Positions 35,991-46,449 of a DNA stretch of 64,000 nucleotides are shown here, piece by piece. The stretch is from Hydrogenophaga sp. (GTDB taxonomy: Bacteria > Pseudomonadota > Gammaproteobacteria > Burkholderiales > Burkholderiaceae_C): positions 91,996-155,995 of the forward strand of contig JACVCO010000009.1 in NCBI GenBank assembly GCA_016741995.1, read 5' to 3'. The stretch's first letter is position 1. Each line of letters begins with the position of its first letter. A program made the position numbers and the translations under genes. The notes under the pieces are model-generated. The model was given only the letters and a program-made list of their open reading frames with translations. It had not been told where the DNA came from and made no database searches.

Positions 35991-37187
35991 ATGGCCTTGA
36001 GCAACCGCCGAGTGATGATCCAGCAGACCGCCGCCGCCGTCGGCGCGATGGCGGTGGCCCCGCAATTGATGGCGCAGAGCGCGCCCGTGCGCGTGGGCTA
36101 CAGCATGTCGCGCACCGGCCCGTGGACGGGCGGCGCCCAGACCAGCCAGGAACCGAACTTCCTGCTCTGGGCCGAGCAGCAGAACGCCGCCGGCGGCCTG
36201 GACGTGAAAGGCGTGCGCCGCAAGATCGAGCTCATCAGCAGCGACGACCGCAGCGATGTGGAAACCGTGGTGCGCACCTACGAGAAGCTCATGGGCAGCG
36301 ACAAGGTCGACCTCGTGCTGCCGCCCTGGGGTTCCAACGCCAACTTCGCGGTCGCGCCGCTGGCCAACCGCTTCGGCTACCCCTTCCTCGCGCCCACCGC
36401 GCTGTCGCGCCGCCTGGTCGATCTGAAGCTGCCGTACTTCTTCCTGCTGCTGCAGCAACCCAAGCCCATGTGCGACGCGCTGGTCGACATGTTCAAGGCC
36501 AACGGCGTGAAGAGCGTGGCCGTCATCTACGTGGACGACCTGTTCGGCCTGGAGAACTACGCCGCTTTCAAGGTGGCGCTGCAGGGCAGCGGCATCAGCC
36601 TGGTGGAAGACAAGAGCTACCCCGGTGGCGTGAAGGATCTGTCGCCCGTGCTGCGCTCCATGAAGGACAAGAACCCCGACGCGTTCGTGGGCTTCACCTA
36701 CCCGCCCGACACCATCCTCGCGAGCCGCCAGGCCAAGGAGATCGGCTTCAACCCGAAGTTCTTCTACGCCTCGGTGGGCACGGCCTTCCCGCTCTACAAG
36801 AACGTCATCACCGCCGCCGGTGCCGAAGGCGTGCTGGGCATGGGTTCGTGGAACAGCAAGACCAGCCCCGGCGCCAAGGCCTACTTCGACGCCCACGTGG
36901 CGAGCCAGAAGAAGGAACCCGATCGCTGGGCCAGCGGCGCCGCCTGGGCCGGCCTGGAGATCCTCACCAACGCGGTGAAGGCGCAGGGCCTGGACCGCAA
37001 GGCCATCCGCGACTACGTGGCCAACACCACGCACAAAACCATCATCGGCGACATCAAGTTCCAGGGCAGCGAGAACGTGGGCACGCCCGGCACCGTGGGC
37101 CAGTGGCAGAACGGTGAGTTCGAGGTGGTGTGGCCCAAGCAGGTGGCCACCGCGGCGTTGAACCCGAACAAGCCCGCCTGGAAGTGA
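35991..37187 (+). CDS. ABC transporter substrate-binding protein (branched-chain amino acid type)
   Basis: A 398-residue periplasmic binding protein of the Peripla_BP_6/LivK type. The N-terminus (LSNRRVMIQQTAAAVGAMAVAPQLMAQSA) looks like a signal peptide, cleaved near AQS, with NRRVM at the twin-Arg position but without a full Tat motif. The mature protein begins PVRVGYSMSRTGPWTGGAQ. Family members bind branched-chain amino acids but many bind aromatic acids. The ATG at 35991 follows CAGGAGA. It is first gene of the transporter-dehydrogenase operon. Confidence 0.9.
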   Translation: MALSNRRVMIQQTAAAVGAMAVAPQLMAQSAPVRVGYSMSRTGPWTGGAQTSQEPNFLLWAEQQNAAGGLDVKGVRRKIELISSDDRSDVETVVRTYEKLMGSDKVDLVLPPWGSNANFAVAPLANRFGYPFLAPTALSRRLVDLKLPYFFLLLQQPKPMCDALVDMFKANGVKSVAVIYVDDLFGLENYAAFKVALQGSGISLVEDKSYPGGVKDLSPVLRSMKDKNPDAFVGFTYPPDTILASRQAKEIGFNPKFFYASVGTAFPLYKNVITAAGAEGVLGMGSWNSKTSPGAKAYFDAHVASQKKEPDRWASGAAWAGLEILTNAVKAQGLDRKAIRDYVANTTHKTIIGDIKFQGSENVGTPGTVGQWQNGEFEVVWPKQVATAALNPNKPAWK

Positions 37188-38089
37188 TGTCGTTTTCTTC
37201 GTGGATCGAGCTCATCGCCTCCGGCCTCATCACCGGGGGCATCTATGCGCTCGTCGCGCTGGGCCTGAATTTGCAGTACGGGCTCATGCGCATCCTGAAC
37301 ATCGCGCACGGCGAGTTCCTGATGGTGGGCGCCTTCGTCACCTGGATGGTGGCGGCCACCTTCGGGCTCTCGCCGCTGTGGATGATTCCGGTCTCCTTTG
37401 CGTTGCTGTTCGGCATCGGCGTGGCGGTGCACTGGCTGTGCTTTCGCCGGCTCACCGCCACCTCGCCGAACCTGGATGTGTTCGAGGCGCGCGGCCTCAT
37501 GGTCGCCTTCGGCCTGATGTTCCTGGTGCAGAACGCCATCAGCTGGATCTGGGGCGGTGACCTGCGCGGCTACGACTTCCTCACCCAGCCCTTCGCCATT
37601 CCGCTGCCCGGTGGGCAGGCGCAGTTCGCGGTGAACAAGCTGCTGGTGTTCGGCCTGGCGCTGCTGTTCGCGGGCGCGCTCATCGTGCTGTTGCGCACCA
37701 CGCTGCTGGGCAAAGGCGTGCGCGCGCTCATGCAATCGCCCACCGGCGCGCAGCTCATGGGCATCGACACGAAACGCCTGCACCCGCTCATGTTTGGCAT
37801 CGGCCTGGGCCTCTCGGGTGTGGCGGGTTGCCTGCTCTCCATGGCCTACACCATCAGCCCGTCCATGGGCGAGCCCTACACCGTCACCGCGCTCATCGTC
37901 ATCACGCTCGGCGGCTTCGGCAGCATGGGCGGTGCGCTCGCGGGCGGGTTGATGCTCGGCGTCATCGAAGCCATCGGCATGCACTTCACCAACCCCTCGC
38001 TCAAGGCCCTGCTGAGCTACGTTGTGTTCATCGGCGTGCTGCTGCTGCGCCCTGAAGGTCTGTTCGCACGGAAGACGCGGAAAGCATGA
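37187..38089 (+). CDS. livH: Branched-chain-type ABC permease LivH
   Basis: A 300-residue membrane permease with the LivH opening ELIASGLITGGIYALVALGLNLQYGLMRILNIAHGEFLMVGAF and the signature YTVTALIVITLGGFGSMGGALAGGLMLG near the end. It overlaps the stop of the binding-protein gene by one base (TGATG) and the livM-type gene by ATGA, so all are coupled. Confidence 0.92.
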   Translation: MSFSSWIELIASGLITGGIYALVALGLNLQYGLMRILNIAHGEFLMVGAFVTWMVAATFGLSPLWMIPVSFALLFGIGVAVHWLCFRRLTATSPNLDVFEARGLMVAFGLMFLVQNAISWIWGGDLRGYDFLTQPFAIPLPGGQAQFAVNKLLVFGLALLFAGALIVLLRTTLLGKGVRALMQSPTGAQLMGIDTKRLHPLMFGIGLGLSGVAGCLLSMAYTISPSMGEPYTVTALIVITLGGFGSMGGALAGGLMLGVIEAIGMHFTNPSLKALLSYVVFIGVLLLRPEGLFARKTRKA

Positions 38090-39103
38090 ATTCGAGACAG
38101 TTCCTCATCCGCGATTTGCTCGTGCTGTTCGCCCTCACTGGCTGGGCCGTGGCCCTGCCCGGCTTCGCGAGCGATTTCGTCACCTCCATGGCGCTCACCT
38201 GCCTCATGTACATCGCCCTCTCGTCGAGCTGGGCGCTGTTCTGCGGCACCACGCGCTACCTCTCGCTCGCCACCTCGGCCTTCTTCGGCATCGGCGCGTA
38301 CACCAGCGCCATCGGGCTGGAAACGTTGAGTTGGCCGGTGGCCATCGCGGCGGGCGCGGGCATTGCGGCGGTGGTGGCCATCGTCATGGGCCTGGCGGTG
38401 CTGCATTTGCGCGGCACCTACTTCGCCGTGCTCACTTTCGGCATGACGGAACTCATCCGCCACGCCATCAGCTATTTCGAGAAGAGCGTCACCGGCACCG
38501 TGGGCCGCGTGCTTATGGTGGTGCCCGAGCGCGACACCATCTATTTCACCGTGCTGCTGCTGGCCGTGGTGGCGGTGTTCCTCTCCATCTGGATCCGCCG
38601 CACGCGCTTCGGCCTGGCCATGCAAGGCATCGGTGCGGACGAGCAACGCGCGCAGACCCTGGGCGTGAACACGCGCCTGGTGAAGACGGCCGGCTTCGCG
38701 CTCACCGCGGCCATTGCCGGTGCCGTGGGCGCGGCCATGAGCGTGCGCTGGACGTACATCGACCCGCACACCGTCTTCAACCCCTTCATCGGTTTCCAGA
38801 CGGTGCTCATCGCGCTCATCGGCGGCGCCATGACGCTGTGGGGCCCGCTGATCGCGGCCATCGTGTTCAGCGTGCTCGCCGAAACGCTGCGCCTGCAGGT
38901 GCCGCAGGTCTACATGATGTCGCTGGGCCTGCTGCTCATCCTGTCGGTGCTCTACCTGCCGGGTGGCCTCGCGTCGGTGCGCGGTGACACCTTCAAGGGC
39001 TGGTGGCGCGATCTGAAAGCCTGGTGGAAAGAGACGAAGGACGACCTGAGCGGCGAGACCGAACGCCGCAAGCAGCGCGAGAAGAAACAGCGGGAGGCGC
39101 GGC

Positions 39104-39114
<11 letters not shown>
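38086..39114 (+). CDS. livM: Branched-chain-type ABC permease LivM
   Basis: A 342-residue permease: LMYIALSSSWALFCGTTRYLSLATSAFFGIGAYTSAIG is the LivM motif, and FQTVLIALIGGAMTLWGPLIAAIVFSVLAE the second half. It has an unusually charged C-terminal tail (ETKDDLSGETERRKQREKKQREARHVY) of about 30 residues. It pairs with LivH. Confidence 0.92.
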
Positions 39115-40719
<1,605 letters not shown>

Positions 40720-40747
40720 ACACACACACGAACACCAGGAGAACCCC

Positions 40748-42202
40748 ATGTCCGACATGTCCATGCTCATCAACGGCCTGAAGGTCACCGCCGAGAAAGG
40801 CGCCACCTTCGAACGCCGCAACCCGCTGGATGGCAGCGTGGCCACGCGCGCCCCCGCCGCCAGCCCGGCCGACGCCGTGATGGCCGTGGAAGCCGCGGCC
40901 GAAGCCTTCAAGACCTGGAGCGAAACCGGCCCCGGCGAACGCCGCGCGCTGCTGCTGAAAGCGGCCGACGCACTGGAAGCCAAAACGCCCGAGTTCATCA
41001 AGGCCGTGGCCGCCGAAACCGGTGGCACGGCCATGTGGGCCGGCTTCAACTGCTTCCTGGCCGCCGGCATGATCCGCGAGGCCGCCGCGCTCACCACGCA
41101 GATCTCGGGCGAAGTCATTCCGTCGGACGTGCCTGGCTCGTTGGCCATGGGCGTGCGCCAGCCCGCGGGCGTGGTGCTTGGCATTGCACCGTGGAACGCG
41201 CCCATCATCCTGGGCGTGCGCGCCATCTGCGTGCCGCTGGCGTGTGGCAACACCGTCATCTTCAAAGGCAGCGAGAACTGCCCGCGCACCCATCAGCTCA
41301 TCGTCGAATCGTTCCAGGACGCGGGCTTCCCCGCCGGCGTGGTGAACTACATCACCAACGCCCCGGCCGACGCCGGCGCCGTGGTGGAAGCCATGGTGGC
41401 GCACCCCGCGGTGCGGCGCGTCAACTTCACCGGCAGCACCAAGGTCGGCAAGATCATCGCCATGACGTGTGCCAAGTACCTCAAGCCCGTGGTGCTGGAA
41501 CTGGGCGGCAAGGCCCCCTTGGTCATCCTTGATGACGCCGACATCGACGACGCCGTGAACGGCGCCGCCTTCGGCTGCTTCGCCAACAGCGGCCAGATCT
41601 GCATGAGCACCGAACGCCTCATCGTGGACCACAAGATCGCCGACGAGTTCGTGAAGAAGTTCGGCGACAAGGCGAAGAACCTGCCCCTGGGCGACCCGCG
41701 CAAGCCCGAGCCCGTGGTGCTCGGCTCCGTCATCGGCATGAACACGGTGAACTTCTGCAACGAGCTCATCGACGACGCGCTCGCCAAAGGCGCCAAGCTG
41801 GTGTGCGGCGGCAAGAGCACCGACACGCTGATGCCCGCCACCGTGCTCGACCACGTCACGCCCGAGATGCGCATCTACCGCGAGGAAACCTTTGGCCCGC
41901 TCAAGTGCATCGTGCGCGTGAAGGGCGTGGAAGAAGCCATCGCCTGCGCCAACGACAACGAATACGGCCTCAGCGCCGCCGTCTTCGGCAAAGACATCGC
42001 CCGCGCCTTCAACGTCGCCCGCAAGATCGACAGCGGCATCTGCCACGTGAACGGCCCCACCGTGCACGACGAAGCCCAGATGCCCTTCGGCGGCGTCAAA
42101 GGCTCCGGCATCGGCCGCTTCGGCGGCAAGGCCGGCATCGCCGAATTCACCGAACTGCGCTGGATCACCGTGCAGACGACACCGCGTCACTATCCGTTCT
42201 GA
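40748..42202 (+). CDS. Aromatic aldehyde dehydrogenase (salicylaldehyde/vanillin dehydrogenase type)
   Basis: A 484-residue NAD(P)+-dependent aldehyde dehydrogenase with catalytic C285 (NSGQICMSTERL) and general base E251 (VVLELGGKAP). The N-terminal region and the ILDDADIDDAVNGAAFGCFANSGQICMSTERL stretch resemble salicylaldehyde dehydrogenase NahF and relatives. It is last gene of the AraC-controlled transporter operon, so an aromatic or arylalkyl aldehyde is the probable substrate, imported or made from what the Liv system carries. CAGGAG precedes the ATG. A strong terminator follows. Confidence 0.85.
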   Translation: MSDMSMLINGLKVTAEKGATFERRNPLDGSVATRAPAASPADAVMAVEAAAEAFKTWSETGPGERRALLLKAADALEAKTPEFIKAVAAETGGTAMWAGFNCFLAAGMIREAAALTTQISGEVIPSDVPGSLAMGVRQPAGVVLGIAPWNAPIILGVRAICVPLACGNTVIFKGSENCPRTHQLIVESFQDAGFPAGVVNYITNAPADAGAVVEAMVAHPAVRRVNFTGSTKVGKIIAMTCAKYLKPVVLELGGKAPLVILDDADIDDAVNGAAFGCFANSGQICMSTERLIVDHKIADEFVKKFGDKAKNLPLGDPRKPEPVVLGSVIGMNTVNFCNELIDDALAKGAKLVCGGKSTDTLMPATVLDHVTPEMRIYREETFGPLKCIVRVKGVEEAIACANDNEYGLSAAVFGKDIARAFNVARKIDSGICHVNGPTVHDEAQMPFGGVKGSGIGRFGGKAGIAEFTELRWITVQTTPRHYPF

Positions 42203-42222
42203 GGGGGACGGGGGAGGGGAGG

Positions 42223-42266
42223 CAAAGGCCCTGGGGGCGGGAGCTTCCAGGGCCTTTGGTTTGTTT
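42223..42266 (+). terminator. Terminator of the Liv-ALDH operon
   Basis: CAAAGGCCCTGG and CCAGGGCCTTTG form a perfect 12-bp stem with a 12-nt loop, followed by GTTTGTTT. It marks the end of the upstream operon and the left flank of the restriction island. Confidence 0.85.
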
Positions 42267-42585
42267 GGAGTGCCTGGAAAGGGCCGAAGCGCTACGCTCG
42301 ACTGAGAGCGGCGAGCCGGTAGCTGTGCAGCCTCGCGCCACACCCGAATGTGAATCAGGCCCCATAGAGCGCAGCCCTCAACACCGCAGTTCAACGGTGA
42401 TTGAAGAAACGTGCATGTCAAGTCGTGGAGCAAAGGGCGTGCTCCATGGCCCGGTGCGTCGTGCAGATTTTCACCTCCGGCCGGCTCGGTGCAGACCTCG
42501 CCCCTTCCTGAACCACGGCAGAATGCGGGGCTCCAGACGAATGTACGTGCTCATGCAGATCACGCGGCTTAGATGGGTGACTTGA
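42267..42585. other. Non-coding left flank of the restriction-modification operon
   Basis: 319 bp with no gene I can support. It holds a perfect 7-bp hairpin TGGAGCA/TGCTCCA at 42426-42446 and a likely hsdR promoter, not clearly defined (AT-richer sequence near 42500-42570; TTAGAT about 16 bp before hsdR). No direct repeat matching the right flank was found by eye, so no insertion boundary can be named. Confidence 0.5.
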
Positions 42586-44928
42586 ATGGACGCTAAGGAC
42601 AAGAAGGAACTCAGCGAGGCTGATATCAAGGCCAAATTCATTACTCCCGCCATTGTTCAAGCGGGGTGGGATGAGATGACTCAGATCCGCCGTGAAGTCA
42701 CGCTGACTCCTGGGCCGGTTGTTGTTCGTGGCCCCCTGTCTTCGCGGAACAAGAAGAAAAAGAAGTTCGCCGACTACGTCCTTCAAAAGGAGAAGGGTGT
42801 ACCCATCGCGGTCATTGAGGCAAAAGACAACAGGCACACTGTCAGCTCAGGCATGCAGCAGGCACTGGGTTACGCTGATCTGCTGAGTGTGCCTTGCGCG
42901 TTCAGCTCCAATGGTGACGCCTTTGCAAGCCACAACAAGGCCGCGGCGGCAGGCAAAGACACTGAAACCGAACTGGGCATGGGTTCCTTCCCCAGCCCGG
43001 CGGAACTCTGGCAGAGCTACAAGTCCTTCCGTGGGATTGATGACGCCGTGGAGGCTCTGGTCACCGAGCCCTACTACGACGACGGGAGCAACAAAGAGCC
43101 GCGCTACTACCAAGCCGAAGCTATCAACCGCGTCATCGAGAAGGTGGCGGAGGGCGAGAAGCGCTTGCTCTTGGTCATGGCCACGGGCACGGGCAAGACC
43201 TATACGACCTTCCAGATCATCTACCGCCTCTGGAAGGCCAAGAGAGTCAAACGGGTGCTATTCCTTGTCGACCGAAACATCTTGGCCGATCAGACTCTGG
43301 TCAATGACTTCAAGCCCTTCGGTTCGGTCATGACCAAGATTCGCAACCGAAAAATCGACCCGTCTTACGAGGTCTATCTGGGGTTGTACCAAGCACTCAC
43401 CGGGCCTGATGAAGAAGACAAGATCTTCAAGTCCGTAAAGCGCGACTTCTTTGACCTGATCGTCATCGACGAGTGCCACCGGGGCAGCGCCAACGACGAC
43501 TCGGCGTGGAAGGAGATTCTCGAATACTTCGACGGCGCTATCCAATTGGGCTTGACCGCGACGCCCAAGGAAACCGAGTACGCCTCCAACATCACGTACT
43601 TTGGCGAGCCGATCTACACCTACTCGCTCAAACAGGGCATTCAGGATGGTTTCCTGGCGCCTTACAAAGTCGTGCGCATCGACATTGACAAAGACATCCA
43701 AGGCTGGACGCCTCCGCCCGGCATGAAGGACGACCTCGGTAACGAAATTGAACACCGTGAATATAACCAGATCGACATGGACCGCGTCTTGATTCTGAAC
43801 CAGCGCACCAAGCTCGTCGCCGAGCGGGTAGTGAAGCTGCTCAACGCAACCGATCCGTACCAGAAAACCATCATCTTCTGCGAAGACATCGATCACGCCG
43901 AGCGCATGCGAAAGGCCATCGTCAATGCGGCGGGCCCGCTCGCCAAGGAGAACAGTAAATATGTGATGCGTATCACGGGCGACAGCCTCGAAGGCAAGGC
44001 CGAGCTCGACAACTTCATAGACTCAGAGAGCAAGTACCCGGTAATTGCCACCACTTCAGAGCTGCTCACCACGGGCGTAGATGCCAAGACCTGCAAAGTC
44101 ATCGTGTTGGATAAGACCATCAGCTCCATGACCACCTTCAAGCAGATCGTGGGGCGGGGAACGCGCATTGAGGAGTCTCACAACAAGTACTACTTCACCA
44201 TCATGGACTTCAAGAAGGCCACCGAGCTTTTCAAAGATCCAGAGTTCGATGGTGAGCCTGTGGTGATCTATGAACCGGGGAACGACGACGACCCGGTGCC
44301 GCCGAACCCTGCGGGCAATGGCGAAGACGAGGGTGACGGCGAAAGCGAGGGCGAAACCGTCAGGAAGCTTCACGTCAGCGGTGTAGACGTGCGTATCCTC
44401 TCCGAGCGGGTGGAGTTTCTTGGCGAAGATGGCCAGATGGTCACCGAGAGCTACCGCGACTACAGCCGGAAGAACATTCGAAAGGAGTTCGCCTCCCTCG
44501 ACGAGTTCTTGCGGAAGTGGAACAGCGCCAAGAAGAAGGCCGCAATCATCGAAGCTCTTGCCGAGTACGGCATTGAGCTCCCCGACCTGGCCAAAGAGGC
44601 CGGCAAAGACTACGGCGACTTTGATCTCATCTGTCACATTGCCTTCGATCAACCCCCACTCACCCGAAGTGAGCGGGCCAACAACGTCAAGAAGCGTAAC
44701 TATTTCACCAAGTACGGCGACAAAGCCCGTGCTGTGCTCGAAGCCCTGCTCGACAAGTACGCCGACGAAGGCGTGGCCAGCATCGAGAACAACAATGTCT
44801 TAAAACTAGACCCGTTCAAGCAACTAGGCACCCCAGTAGAAATCATCAATGGTGTCTTTGGTGGCAAAGCCCAGTACGAAGCCGCCGTGCACGAGCTCGA
44901 AACTGAGCTCTTCAAGCAAGCCAGCTAA
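42586..44928 (+). CDS. hsdR: Type I restriction endonuclease subunit R
   Basis: A 780-residue motor-nuclease of an EcoEI-type (type IB-like) system. The N-terminal PD-(D/E)xK nuclease has D63, E78-A-K80 (VIEAKDN) and the Q-motif QQALGYAD near 91-98. The SF2 translocase has Walker A MATGTGKT (198-205) and DECH (295-298), then GRGTRIEES. A low-complexity acidic linker (PAGNGEDEGDGESEGE, about 581-596) leads to an EcoEI_R_C-type C-terminus. It cuts unmodified DNA in complex with HsdM2S. Its base composition is visibly lower in GC than flanking genes, which suggests transfer. It heads hsdR-hsdM-hsdS-sir2. Confidence 0.95.
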   Translation: MDAKDKKELSEADIKAKFITPAIVQAGWDEMTQIRREVTLTPGPVVVRGPLSSRNKKKKKFADYVLQKEKGVPIAVIEAKDNRHTVSSGMQQALGYADLLSVPCAFSSNGDAFASHNKAAAAGKDTETELGMGSFPSPAELWQSYKSFRGIDDAVEALVTEPYYDDGSNKEPRYYQAEAINRVIEKVAEGEKRLLLVMATGTGKTYTTFQIIYRLWKAKRVKRVLFLVDRNILADQTLVNDFKPFGSVMTKIRNRKIDPSYEVYLGLYQALTGPDEEDKIFKSVKRDFFDLIVIDECHRGSANDDSAWKEILEYFDGAIQLGLTATPKETEYASNITYFGEPIYTYSLKQGIQDGFLAPYKVVRIDIDKDIQGWTPPPGMKDDLGNEIEHREYNQIDMDRVLILNQRTKLVAERVVKLLNATDPYQKTIIFCEDIDHAERMRKAIVNAAGPLAKENSKYVMRITGDSLEGKAELDNFIDSESKYPVIATTSELLTTGVDAKTCKVIVLDKTISSMTTFKQIVGRGTRIEESHNKYYFTIMDFKKATELFKDPEFDGEPVVIYEPGNDDDPVPPNPAGNGEDEGDGESEGETVRKLHVSGVDVRILSERVEFLGEDGQMVTESYRDYSRKNIRKEFASLDEFLRKWNSAKKKAAIIEALAEYGIELPDLAKEAGKDYGDFDLICHIAFDQPPLTRSERANNVKKRNYFTKYGDKARAVLEALLDKYADEGVASIENNNVLKLDPFKQLGTPVEIINGVFGGKAQYEAAVHELETELFKQAS

Positions 44929-44955
44929 GCAGCAGTTCCTGAATCTGAAATCTCA

Positions 44956-46449
44956 ATGAGCAACGTCAGCGGAATCATCAAGTCCATCCAAGACATCATG
45001 CGCAAAGATGTCGGCATCGACGGCGACGCACAGCGCATCAGCCAGCTCGTGTGGATGTTCTTCCTCAAGATCTACGACGACCGCGAAGCCGAAATCGAGC
45101 TGCTGGAAGAAGCCTACAAATCCCCGTTACCCGAGCACTTGCGTTGGCGCAACTGGGCGGCCGATGCCGAAGGCATGACGGGCGAGGAGCTGAGCGACTT
45201 CGTCAACCTGCAGCTCTTCCCCACGCTTAAAAGCAAGCTCTCTGTCAGTGGCCCGACTGGCGAGCGTGCCAAGGTTATTCGCAACGTGTTTGAGGATGCC
45301 TACAACTACATGAAGTCGGGCACCTTGATGCGGCAGGTTATCAACAAGATCTGCGAAATCGACTTCAACAACACACAAGACCGCCACACCTTTGGCAGCA
45401 TCTACGAGCAAATCCTCAAAGATCTGCAAAGCGCGGGCAATGCTGGCGAGTTCTACACACCTCGGGCCGTCACCAAGTTCATCGTCGACCGTGTAGACCC
45501 GCAGCTGACCGAGAGCGTGCTCGACCCCGCCTGCGGCACCGGCGGCTTTCTCGCCTGCACCATCGACCACAAGCGTAGCAGGTACGTGAAGAATGCCGCC
45601 GACGAGGCCATGCTCGTTGCCAGCATCCACGGCGTGGAGAAGAAAGCCCTCCCTCACATGCTGTGCACCACCAACATGATCTTGCACAGCATCGACACCC
45701 CCACGCAGATCGAACACGACAATATGCTCAGCCGCCGCTCCTACACCGACTATGGCGAAACCGACCGCGTGAACGTCATCCTCACCAACCCGCCTTTTGG
45801 TGGCATGGAAGAAGACGGGGTTGAGAACCAGTTTCCGGCCACGCTGCGTACCCGCGAAACGGCTGACCTCTTCATGGCGCTCGTCATTCGCCTGCTTAAG
45901 AACCATGGCCGCGCCGCGGTGGTGCTACCCGACGGGTTCTTGTTTGGCGAAGGCATGAAGACGCGGCTCAAGCAAGCGCTGCTGGAGCAGTGCCACCTGC
46001 ACACCATCGTGCGCCTACCCAATGGGGTGTTCAACCCTTACACCGGCATCAAAACGAACCTCCTCTTCTTCACCAAGAAGCCCGAGAACCAGTGGCCCGC
46101 AACGCAAGAGGTTTGGTTCTACGAACATCCGTACCCTGAGGGTGTCACGAGCTATAGCAAGACCCGCCCCATGCAGGTCGAAGAGTTCACTCAGGAATGC
46201 GCGTGGTGGGGCAGTGAACATGATGGCTTTGCCGCACGTGTTGAAACCTCGCAAGCTTGGAAGGTTAGCCTCGCCGACGTCGCCGCGCGCAATTACAACC
46301 TCGACTTCAAGAACCCCCACGTTGGCGAGCAGTTGAGCCACGATCCGGACGAGCTGCTGGATCGGTATCAGCGCCAGCAGCAAGACATGCAAGGCATGCG
46401 CGACCAGCTCAAGGCCATCCTTTCGGCCGCGTTCACCGGGGCAAAGTGA
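44956..46449 (+). CDS. hsdM: Type I DNA methyltransferase subunit M
   Basis: A 497-residue N6-adenine methyltransferase. The N-terminal HsdM_N helical domain runs to about residue 140, the SAM site is DPACGTGGF (190-198), and the catalytic NPPF is at 278-281. It methylates the site chosen by HsdS, protecting host DNA, and is required for restriction. It follows hsdR by 27 bp and is coupled to hsdS by an overlapping stop/start. Confidence 0.96.
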   Translation: MSNVSGIIKSIQDIMRKDVGIDGDAQRISQLVWMFFLKIYDDREAEIELLEEAYKSPLPEHLRWRNWAADAEGMTGEELSDFVNLQLFPTLKSKLSVSGPTGERAKVIRNVFEDAYNYMKSGTLMRQVINKICEIDFNNTQDRHTFGSIYEQILKDLQSAGNAGEFYTPRAVTKFIVDRVDPQLTESVLDPACGTGGFLACTIDHKRSRYVKNAADEAMLVASIHGVEKKALPHMLCTTNMILHSIDTPTQIEHDNMLSRRSYTDYGETDRVNVILTNPPFGGMEEDGVENQFPATLRTRETADLFMALVIRLLKNHGRAAVVLPDGFLFGEGMKTRLKQALLEQCHLHTIVRLPNGVFNPYTGIKTNLLFFTKKPENQWPATQEVWFYEHPYPEGVTSYSKTRPMQVEEFTQECAWWGSEHDGFAARVETSQAWKVSLADVAARNYNLDFKNPHVGEQLSHDPDELLDRYQRQQQDMQGMRDQLKAILSAAFTGAK

